From: Choristoneura fumiferana
Taxonomy: Eukaryota; Arthropoda; Insecta; Lepidoptera; Tortricidae
DNA length: 64,000 nucleotides
Direction of reading: 5' to 3'
NCBI RefSeq assembly: GCF_025370935.1
Contig: NC_133472.1
Span: 6,793,336-6,857,335 of the forward strand
Part shown: piece by piece, positions 47,901 to 59,900 of the stretch
How positions within the stretch are numbered: the first letter of the stretch is position 1
How the letters are laid out: each line of letters begins with the position of its first letter
The notes under the pieces: model-generated
What the model was told of the DNA's origin: nothing
The model's database searches: none
Seen by the model: only the letters and a program-made list of their open reading frames with translations
Made by a program: the position numbers and the translations under genes

Positions 47901-50900
47901 AAAGTTCACCCACTCGCCGATAACTGGTATCAAATTGCGGTAAAAAATTATCCCGTGCTAATTTTGTACCTACTTATATAAATTGATTTTGTTAGGATAT
48001 CATAACCGATGATTTGGCACAATCAGCAGAAGACTACGAGCAGTTCCAAAATCATCTACACTACCTTTGTTACCTTCGAGTCGAAAACAGTTGTCGATTC
48101 GTTCATATAACTACCTATAGTAAGTATTATCTGCTAGGATTTTTTTCCGATCCAGCAGGTTTGTAGTCGTGCGTACTGGATTATTGGCAGTGTTTCCTTT
48201 GGATGTTCGTGCGATGGAACTATTGCGTTTTTTTGCATTAGTTCCTTTACAAGACTTGAAGGAAAAACTGCGTTTATTTTTTAGCCTTTGTTCCTTTCGC
48301 AGTAGCATCTTCAGTTCTTGCAAAGGTACAAAGGCGGAAAAATCCCGCAGTTCTTTCTTCAAGGTCTTGTGAAGGAACTAGAACTACCCCAAATAATCCG
48401 TCGTACTTGCAGACTACGGGCACGTTCAGTTTAGCTGACACGTCATCATCGGAGACAGATGTTGCATCAAACCTAATTCGAAGCAGTCAAGCTCATAGGT
48501 AGCTGAACAGTTTGATACTTTGCCACAGCAAGCTACAGTGCTAAAATGAGCATTTCTAAAAACGTTTGTACATTTGATTTGCGACTCCGATTTGGGTAAA
48601 AATTTGCAGGTAGATAGAGTGAATCGTTCACTCTGAGTTTAAATAACATAGTCTCCCGAAATGTCCCAATTATGGAAAGTTCCTTTTTTGTTACCGCAAA
48701 TCCGTAGTTTTGGTAACAAAAAAGGAAATTTCCATACAAACCAATTGGGACATTTTGAGAGACTATGTTATTACGGCTCAGTATCGTTCACTCTACATAC
48801 CTGCAAATTTTTATCACAAATAGGAGTCGCAAATCAAATGTACAAACTTTATTTAGAAATGCTCAAATAGTTTTACATGTCCTCAAATACTAAGAGTAAA
48901 AAGAGAATGTCTTTACTTTGCTACTTTTTGAGCGCTCTTTGCCTGTAGTATCTACGGCTGACTAGTCTGGTTGACCGGGCAGGGGGTATAATTAATTTGT
49001 AATTTTCCCACTGGTACAGTAAATTCATATCCCAATAATAATGCCAATTATTATGCATTATAAATCAAGTAAGTATTTTGGAAACAATATATTTTTAGAC
49101 ACGAGTAATATTTACCTCGACGTTTCGGCAACATTACAGTGGCCGTGGTCACGGGTAGACTGAAGTGTGGGGTGACAAATAAAAATGACGAAGTGCGGGT
49201 AGTTCGAAGGACTCGCGCTGCTAGGCAGACTTGACACCCCACACTTCAGTCTACTCGTGACCACGGCCACTGTAATGTTGCCGAAACGTCGAGGTAAATA
49301 TTACTCGAGTGTGTTAGCGTGATAAGTCCTGTGCGTGGTATTTTGATTAATTCCAGTTTCTTTTAATTATTTTGTTGCTCTATTCCTCTCATCTGTCCGA
49401 GCACGCGAGCAGGCTGCAATTACCAGGCCCATCACTGCCGTTCCGCCTGTGACAGTTGCAGTTCTACCATACAATAAAATAATTATTATAATGTATGTAA
49501 TAAAGTTTATTATTTTTTCGAAAGAACAACTCCATTATTTACATCACTGGTCATATGGCACATGTGCCTCATGGACGCACCAGTAAAGCCACGCATCAAG
49601 GGTCAAGGAACCTGGTAACACCGAAACCACTCAATTATTCAAGTATTTATTTCGTTCATCTCTATCCACACAAGACAAGATAGATATACAATCGAACCAA
49701 TCAAAAATATCACATATTATTACACGTCTTTCTAGGTCAGAATAAAAGTATGTGAAATATATTTTTGAAGCATTATATTATACTACACCTCGTTGTTTCG
49801 GGGGTCAATAGTTTGAGCGGCCCATTTAGTGAACGGCATGTCATCGTCTACTAAAAGTACAATTAATATGATATTGGAAAATTGGAATGGTAGGTGTCCG
49901 TTATCTCACTCCATATCTCGGTAATGCTGTATGCGGCATCCTATTAACGCCATAGCCCACTCCATGTGAATTACTGTCCGGATCTGGCAACTGTAGAGGC
50001 CTGTCCGCTAGCACATCCTTATAGTGTATTTAGGGGATAGACCTCCAAAATTCTGCTCATCTCATCTATATTAGATATGTTGGCTGTGGTCCCATGCCTT
50101 TCAAATGACCGGGTCCAGATGGGTTCGTGATCGAAAATCTGAACCAGCTATTACAATAATAAGTAAAGACCTTTATTTCGGACAATATGGACAATATAAT
50201 GTTTACATCGTAAAATCTGGGCAATATGGCCCAGATTTTACGATGTAAACATTTCAGTCAAGCATATTGAGTCATTTTGAAAATTGTCTATGTTCCGCTC
50301 TCATCGAGAGACGTCACACTCTTTCGGAACCAACCGCTCACCCAGACAAGAGTGTGACGTCTCTCGATGAGAGCGGAACATAGATGTCGCTAGTGCTGCT
50401 GCATAAGTAGCCTAGTAGAAATAAGCAACCTGAGATATGTATGCATAGGAAAAATTCGTGTCTAGATTCCTGTCCAGCGGTGGTGTAGGGGTGCACGCAG
50501 CACGGATTGCTGAGGACCTGGGTTCGATTCCCAGCCCTGGTCTCTTTTTCTGGTTTTTCTGTGCATCCATGTCTCAGTTTGTATTTTCGATATGGTTTCA
50601 CGGGATACCCGTAAAAGTAACAAATTTGGAGTTGAAATAAAAAATACAAAAAGACTCCAAAAAACCAATCATAGCCTATAATATAATGCAAACTCAAAAT
50701 CAAACATTATTATGATGCCACTATAATGAAAGCAGTGACGCGAAAGATACAATTTGTAAGCGGAGATCTTATAAAACTAGCTACTAGCCGCGTGCACCTA
50801 CCATGCAATAGTCCTAAAAATACAAAAGTCAAGGTACCAGAAGCTTAAAAATATATAATTTGTAATAATAGTTACACATAATTAAAAAAAGTAAGCTCAC

Positions 50901-53900
50901 AATAAAAATTTATCAATATATGAACTTATACAATTATTCTTCTGATTTTGGTTCTTGATTCTGGGTATCTGTATGCGATGTCATTTTACACGAGTTTCCT
51001 TTTCTTCTGTAAGGCAACCTGACAGTTCAATAGCAATGACACTCGAAAAAGAACGCCATACTACCTACTACAGTTATCGCGGCCGGCTCAGTCAAGAATG
51101 TATCTAAAGCTAGACATGAGCAAAGTCTAAACATGAGTGATATTAATCTCGATATCGATAGTCAATATTTAGTCATCCTGTGACATAGAGCATAACACTA
51201 ACTCTGTTGTTAAAAAAAATGAACATATAATAATTCTACTATTTTTCTACTACAATGTTTATGTTTCACGCAGAAGAAGATTCAAAACTATCGCGAAAAG
51301 ACTTGTGCTAGCACGTTACTAGTGACAAAACAATAAATAAGTTTCGGAATAAGATGTCAAGTAAACATCGATCTATGCGATCTCCAGGGTGAGACAGCTT
51401 CGAAGTTGAGTGTCATACTTCCTGGCGGTGACATGGTGTCGCATGGAATTCACTCAAATCAAAAAATGTAGGTACAGTCACCAGCATTAATATCTACCAC
51501 AGCGGAGCGTGCAAAAATATCTGACAGGTCCTTCCGGCCTTAGAAATAGAGTCGTGTCAGATATTTATGCACGCTTATTGTGTCAGATATTGGTGCTGGC
51601 TGGTGACTGAACATGAAAAAATTTTTTAGCAAAAAATGGAACCGACTTTTATAACAAAAAAAAATCAACTAGTTTGAAGTACTTTCTGGCGGACTTTTCA
51701 AATTTCTTGTAAATCAGAAAAAATGTACGAATTTGTACGCTATAGTTAAAAAAAATGAACGTTCAAGTTCTAAAGCGCTTATACAAGGTGCCCATTGGGA
51801 TTCCGACAGATTGGGATTCCGATTTTTTACTTATAAAAAATTCGACTGCTTCATAGTAAAATAGATAGCGCCCGCCAGAAAGTATCTTTATTACTACCGG
51901 TGTACTACTATTACGGGTAGTACTATTATTAGTAGTGATTAGTAGTACTATTATTACGGGTAGTATATTTTTTAAACTAGCGCACAAATTCGTAAATTCT
52001 TCGTACATTTTTTTGATGTGAGTTTGAATTCCATGTGACAATATGTCACCGCCAGGAAGTAAGACACGAAGTTGATTATGATATATACTTGTGTGGTACA
52101 TACTATGAAATGAATTTATATTTCTTCATAACTTAAACGTAACCGGCGATTTTTTGATTCACAAATCAGTCAATTTTGTTTTATTTCAGATATTTAAAAA
52201 AATGACAACTTGGGCAAAGTTATCTCAAAGGTCAAAGTTGTACGGTTTTATAGTACTTTATATATATGTACCCCTATTATCTCATCATCTGATATTACTG
52301 TAGTTTCATTCGACAAATAAAAACTTAAGATTGTTTTTTTGGAATCTTTTGTATTTTTTATTTCAATTCCAAATTTTTACTTTTACGGTCAGCCCGTAAA
52401 ACCTAAATTGAAAATACAAACTGAAATATAGATGGACAGAAAAAACAGAAAAATAAGACCATCACTGGGAATCGAACCCAGGTCCTCGGTAATCCGTACC
52501 GCTTGCTATACCGCTACACCACTGATGGTCAAAAAATAAAAACTACATACCTGTTGGTATTCTTGTTTTTAGAAGCTCCACTAAAATTTCCACCCACGGA
52601 ACGCTAAAAGAAAGATGCCTACGAAGACTTTATTTCGTTGTGTACATCATATTTATTTAGAACAAACTTTATAACACAGCGTTAATAAATAAATCAAACA
52701 TAGTTAATCAGTCAGATATTCCTTAATTTCTTGCATATCAACATTCAACGTTTCTTCTTTTCTTCACCTTGAATATTGCATGACAGCACCTAGGCTACTT
52801 CAGCAATATAATGATTCCAGGCAAAGTTATATGCAGTTAGTTAGCATTGAATCTGAAAGGAATTGTGTATTAATAAATACAGAAATAGTATTAGCAGACA
52901 GACTATAAAAGGGTCGTTCCGTCATTTCGTGCCAATCACATGTTCTTGTACTTTTCGATAAAAAAATTAAAGTCAACGTAAATTCGGCTAATGCAAAACG
53001 ATATGTATTTAGAACCTTAATAAAGTGCATTGAACTAATATACTATTATTACATTATTTAAATTTATTAAGACACGAAAATTTGCAAATAATTCATTCAC
53101 CTCCAATGTTCCAACACAAGTTCATAGTTGGAATATTTTTTTTTTACAATCTCATCACAAGAAAGCCCAACTTGTTTATGTCAGTAGAATCCTTAAATAC
53201 TCCTTACGTATTGGTATAAATTTATTTATTTTTTTAACACAGTTTTATAGTAAAATTTTGTAACTATATTTTTGTCAAACAAAAAAATTCATTCACTTCC
53301 AACAATACGTTACAACAAATTACACCTTCTAAATTCGTCTCTGGTAACTTTATATTGTTCCATTGTATGACCCAATAATCAGTCGACCGGCACGGATCGA
53401 ACGGGGTGGACGTACGTGAAATTTAAAAAAAATATTTGCGATCTCCGCGACAAGGAAGACGTTTGGTACAGTGTGTTTATAATTACCTTCCGGACATTTC
53501 ATAAGTAAGTAATGGTTTTGATTTTTTTTATACGTTAAGAAAGTATCCCTTTTGGGCGGATTTATTTACAGTTTTAATTTAAAATTTCAAGAACATCTGA
53601 TTTAAGAATAATTAATGAAATAGTATCTATTTTTCATTCCTTTCCTTTGCATTACCGTCCATTCCTTCCACATTTGTAGGGGATGGTAATGAAAGCCGTT
53701 GGATGGTAATGAACAAATTGCGAAACATTAAATGTTTTTTTAGTAAAGTTAATATAAAGTACTATATAGTTAGTATTTAATACGGATGTAGGTATATCAC
53801 CTTGAATAAAAACGGTAATTATGGGTAGAATAGATGTTTTATGAATTATCAAGAAGCAGGACATTGAAAAGGAGCACCAGACGGAATTGGGGCTGTTGTC

Positions 53901-56900
53901 TAGCGAACAGCAGATAATTTTGTAAAATTTGGCGGTGACGTTGGTTCATTCGAGGAATTTGTTAAAGTCATTAGCCAAAAAATTGAAAATATCCACTTCG
54001 ATATCATCAGTGAAGAGGAAGTTAACAGAAAAAGGTGGCCTGATAAAATCCCTTCTTTCAAAGAAACGATGAAAGTACATCAGGTATTTTAAATCGAAAT
54101 ATTGCCCTTCTTTATTAAGTTCCAATTTGTACGGTACGAGTAGTTAGTTATATTATCTTTAATTATATTATTTTATTTCAGGTTGTTTGGAGTTTATCAG
54201 TGCCAGGAAGAGTAGCACTTCGTAGCCTTAGTTGCTTTACTTGCCAAGACGATGTACCATTGAGCCATTATTTATTTATTTAGTTTACAGTTTTTATAAG
54301 AAACCAACCAGCGTCTTCAATCCTTTTGAACAGCGTGATTTTATGAAATTTATTCAAGCGAGGGCAGAAGAGCCAGATAATATGAATGTGAAAGATTCAA
54401 CACCGGTAAACATCGAGGACGATCAAGATTCAAAAGAAAGTAACAATCCGGACGTAAATCAGTCTAGTCAAGAATCCTCAATGGAAGTCGATGGTGTTAA
54501 TACTAAATTTGCTAAAAATTACTGGGTTATTGTTCAGTACCAAATACACTCTAAAATATACTCTTATATTAGAAAAATTACGAAATCCCTTAAATTTAAC
54601 TGGCCAGACATTAAAGATGAAGACAGTGTCACTGAAAGCCATATTTTAAAATTACTATCAAATCCTACTTTTAACAGAAAGGGGCAGTTTGAATTTAAAA
54701 ATCTTCCCAGATACGAATATAAATAATGCTACCTTATCACGATGTATAAGTTATGTTTATGACCATACTTTAAGTATTAATTTTTGTTTTAAACTTTCGT
54801 GGTTCTCACTCATTAGACTTATCACGCTAACAAACGATAAATACCTCGACGTATCTGCCACATGGCAGTGGTCGTGGTGACAAGCAGACTGAAATGTAGG
54901 GTATCATATTTGCTCAGCCGCGCGAGTCCTTCAAATTACCCACACTTGATTAGAATTCGTACCGGCACCCGTATCTCGAACTACCCGCACTTGGTTGCAA
55001 TTTTATAACATCACCCCATCACAAAAATTGCGACCAAGTGGGGGTAGCTCGAGATACGGGTGTCGTTCCGAATTCTAATCAAGTGCGGGTAGTTTGAAAG
55101 ACGCGCGGCTGGGCAAATATAATACCCTACACTTCAGTCTAGTCGTGACCACGGCCACTGCAATGTGGCCAAAAACTCAAGGTAATTATCGTTTGTTAGC
55201 GTGAGAAGTCCCGGGGTGTGGTACCTAATAGTTATAATAATTTTTGGTTGTTGATCTCATAATTTTTTATTTTAAGAATTTTTAATAACTATGTTATTTT
55301 ATGAATGTTGTCACTGCGACATGTGTTCAAATAGTAAATAACTTTGTATAATAAATGAATAATGTAGGAATATAAACTTGACTGTTATGTCGCAGTGAAC
55401 TTGGGTTATTTTTGTTAGTAATGCTTATTTCTTTTTTTTTTAATTTTTAGTCCGGGTTTGACTAAAGATTGTTTCTAAGTTTATAATTCTTTATTATTTG
55501 TTTGTGTCGCAACTAAATGACTATGTAAAACAGTAATTTTACAGTCGATTGCATATCTTATTAGATGTAGCTACCGTTAAAACACTGTTTTTAGTTTATT
55601 GAATGTCAAATTAAAGACTGCTGGTAATAAAGAGACTGATTTAAATAATTTAACTACAAATTGTTTCATTACCTACCTAATCATAAATTACCATCCAGAA
55701 AATTTTCATTACCTTCTTTAGTTGTTCATTACCAACTTGTCAAATTTCCTTACCATCCTGTGCAGCATTACCATCTTTGACTTTATAGGGAAACCAGGAA
55801 ATTGGTAGAGGTGCCTTTCTTAAAAATAAGTAGTATTTAGGTACCTTATAACGATTATAAAAAATCTTCATCTAAATACAAACTATTTTTTATTTCGCGG
55901 AATGTGTCAAAATGGCACGAAATCACGGAACGACCCAAAAGTGACCGATGCTTTTTAGTTACAGCATAAGGACGTAAATCAGACTATCAGTAGGAAATCC
56001 CCTAATGTACCCTACATAATGTTGCACGCAACTCTGTCAGCGTAGAATTCGTTTATAGCTATTCGCGGGGAATATTGCGATTTAAAAAACTACCCTATGT
56101 TTTTCTACGACTCAAACTATCTGTATCCCAAATTTCATCCTAATCGGTTCAACGAATTAGACGTAAAAGTAATAAAGAAATAAACAAACAGACTAACAAA
56201 CTTTCGCATTTATAATATGAGTGGGATTATTGTCTTATTTTAAGTCATCATCATTCATCATCGGCCTATCTTAGCCACTACTGGACATACACAATTGCAC
56301 GCCACTGAGCACGACCCTCGCCACTCTCATCCAGTTACTGTCAGCTACCCAGTGAAGATCATCGCTCCACCTAGTCTGAGGGCGTCCCTCGCCACGCTAG
56401 GCTTTTACTCGTTTACCTTAGCAGTTATCGGTTCTTCGGCTGATATGGCCGGCCCACTGCCACTTCAGTTTGCTTCAGTTTTAAGTAATCCTATAGAAAT
56501 AGACGGACGGACAGCGTAATATCAAATTATCTGAACTAAGTCTTTGTGACAAAGTTTCTCCATGTCTTTCATTGAATAAAGTTAGAATTCGGCAGCGATG
56601 ACATACGACCATCATCATCATCATCATCATCATCGTCATTAAGATCGGTTTGTGAACAATACTTATCTTTTTCAAAATATTCCTGATATTGAATTTAGAT
56701 TTTTGCTATTCCTTTCTGCCTGCATGTAAAATTTACAGAGATTAGTGATATGGAGATAGAGTTGTAAAATTAAATATATAACATTGAATACCCTGGGTAT
56801 TAAAAATAAACTGGCCAAGTGCGAGTCGGATTCGCGCACGAAGTGTTCCGTACCATTATCTATACAACATTAGACATTAGAAAAAAAACTTAAATATTTG

Positions 56901-59900
56901 TTTTATTCTGGTTTGAGTATTTGTTGTTATAGCGGCCACAGTAATACATAATCTGTAAAAATTCAGTGTCTAACTATTACTCAAGAGATAGAGCCCTGTG
57001 ACAGACGGACGGACAGACAGACAGACAGCGGAGTCTCAGAAATAGGGTTCCGTTGGCACTTTTTAGGTACGGAACCCTAAAAACTAAATAATAGTTACGA
57101 ACCAGTAGAATTTTATGTAGGTACCTACATAATAAATCCCATTTTTTCCTTATCTTAAATTTCAGCTTTTTAGGATGAAAGGTTTGGTGTGTGCGTTGGT
57201 AAACAATAATTAAAAAATAGGACAATGATGTAGTGTTCACTTCGAAACACAGACAGACAGACAGACAGATGGACAGATCAACAGACGGACGGACGGATGA
57301 GACGGATGTCACTCCTTACAGAGACAAATCTAACGATACCTGATCTATTTCCCAAGACTCTGCTTCTAATTATCAATAAAATACTTATAAATTTTAAAGG
57401 TCGTAGTAAAATTTTCGACTAAAGTACAGTTGGTACAACTTTATTCACCATCACCATCATCATCATCTCAGCCGTAGGACGTCCACTGTTGGACATAGGC
57501 CTCCCACACAGACCTCCAGTTGCTTCAACTGGCAGCGGCCTGCATCCACCGCGAACCTGCGGCTTTAACCAGGTCATCATCTTGTTGGTGGAAGTCCTAC
57601 GCTGCGCTTGCCGATCCGCGGCCTCCACTCGAGAACTTTTCGGCCCCAACGGCCATCCGCTCTCCGTGCTATATGGCCCGCCCATTGCCACTTCAACGAG
57701 CTGATTCGCTTGGCTATGTCGGTGACCCTTGTTCTTCTACGTATCTCCTCATTTCTGATTCGGTCCCGTAGAGAAACCCCAAGCATAGCTCTCTCCATAG
57801 CTCGCTGAGCAACTCTGAGCCTATTTATAAGGCCTAAAGTAAAGCACCACGTCTCGGATCCATATGTCATCACTGGACTAATGATGTAGTGTTCACTTCG
57901 AAACACAGACGGACAGACAGACGGACAGACAGATGGACGGATCGACAGACGGACGGACGGATGGGCCGACGGAAAGATACACAGACAGACTCACATACGC
58001 ATAAAATTAACAACCTGTGTCACTCCTAACAAAGACTTATTTTCTTGTCTTGTTGTTGTTTGTTGTCTTACTTGTTAAGATGCATCAAGGCCTTGTTGCA
58101 TAGCGTGCGAGAGAAATGACCATACATACGCTCCAAAACCATAACCCCTGCCGTTTCTCACACTTATAAATAAAATAAAAAATCTTGAATCACTTCATAA
58201 TAGAGTAACAGTACATACTCGTACATATGCAGACAGACGGTGGGAAGCGACTTACTTCTATGGAGTGAAAATGTTCACGACGCTACTAAGAGTTAGGGAA
58301 ATTTGGTATGTTTTCGTAGTAGGTTGCTGCAGACCACAAGTTTGGTACACACGATAAGCCATACTTTGGCCACCCAGTAGGAATGAAATTTTACAGCCTG
58401 CTCTGGTGTTCTTGTAACAAATATTAATGTTTCTGACAAAAATGATAAAATAAACATACCCGTGTATCCAATATCCAATACATAAATAGTTTTAGAGTTG
58501 CACTCTTGCTAATTTCCTCTCGTCCGCCAACTTTTTGACTTCTTGATTTGTGTTCAAACCATAATTATTCAAACATAATTGCTTTTGAATATCAATCTCA
58601 TTGACTTGACGTTGTGACAAAAATGTATTATAATGACGTTTAAATTTTACTTATCTAGCCAGTTATAATAATAAAAAAGGTACGAAAACTACTTCGATTG
58701 TGAAAACCTTTTTATTCACCGAGCCTAGATTTAGCGGCCGTAAAAATGCCGTGATATGTAGGAATTTATTTAAGCCTCACTGTAAAACTTGATATTAATA
58801 CATACACATGCAATGTATGTTGAATGTAGACCTTATTTTTTAACTAATTAGTTTAGTGATTACACCTAGCACCTTTTATTGTGAGAATAAATATGCTTTA
58901 TATAAATTAGTGGCGCTACTGTCTACGTAAGAATAAATAACTAATATCTGTTCAGAATTTGTAAGTTGAATTTAAACCACTTGTCCTAGATCGAAGCACC
59001 GCATTATAATGTATGTAAAGTATGCAATGTTATAATTTTTGCCGAGGACTGGGTCTGTTACTTAAATAATTATTATTTTAAATGACAATTTTAAAAGTAA
59101 CTTACCTATTTTTCGTCTTACTTACAGTTTGTGTCCTTGCATAAATCAGAAATAATAGTTTAGGCGTTTCAACTTCTGAAAATAACAGATTTAAAAACAA
59201 AAAAAGTAAATACTAGACTCAGAAACTTGAACTTGATCTCTCAGTGATTTCATGCTTTCTTCATTTAGTTGTCGTATTATCTGAGCCAAAGGTGATGGTC
59301 ACGTGACCACACGAAATAGTCGATACCTATTTACAATAGTTTGATTTTGTGACATTGACTCACGCACCCATATAAAATGTCACTACATGTTCGCTGCGAA
59401 CACTGTCAGTTGTACTCATACAATGGTAAAATGCATCAAAATTTACTGCATCACGCTGCACTTTTGATGCAATAAAGTTACTTTTTTTTGGATTTTGCTT
59501 GAAGAGCATATCCATAAATTACTATTCTCAAAAAATCCTCTAAGAAAACATGTCCGTGGAAGCTATGCGGGGTGTCCGTAGGTTTGTATGGAAGAGCAAC
59601 CCCCTTAATATAAATCTCATGCACATAAGTGTATATACTAAATCAATCATCACAAGGATAGTTTAATCAATCCGTTGCCGCCTCTGGGAATAAACATTTA
59701 TCCTTATAATTGTGCTCTGGGAAGTTCCCAAACCGCGCTGGGCCCGCGTGAGAACTTGCCCAGCGTTGGGACGTACATATTCCGGAGTTGATGATGGTTT
59801 GGGTGATTCACACCATTAAATAATAATTCGAAGACGCAACTGCAATAAGAAAAAAAACTTCCAGTCAGAAAAGCAGAATTTCAATCAACTGCAAAATTAG

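Larger units (their letters stand above)
52911..55936 (+). mobile_element. 3.03-kb TIR DNA transposon, family not identified
   Basis: Termini are 24-bp inverted repeats starting GGGTCGTTCCGT (one mismatch, at position 13), with flanking AAAA on both sides as a possible 4-bp target-site duplication. Inside are a decayed, intron-bearing coding region at 53904-54725, subterminal ATTACC/GGTAAT motif clusters at 53650-53710 and 55670-55785, and a nested P1 MITE. Size and layout suggest a once autonomous class II element. I cannot name the superfamily. Confidence 0.8.

Noticed and set aside
47990..48430. Possible BEL/Pao retrotransposon remnant
   Set aside because: Only a short stretch looks like that family and no catalytic residues are visible; kept as a weak note only.
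51763..52101. 112-codon frame with a hydrophobic stretch
   Set aside because: Lies in the arm of the palindromic element 51402-52075 and uses its mirror repeats.
59371..59410. TATAAAA followed by TCAGTT, resembling a core promoter
   Set aside because: Spacing from TATA to the initiator A is about 37 bp, longer than usual, and no coding exon follows.
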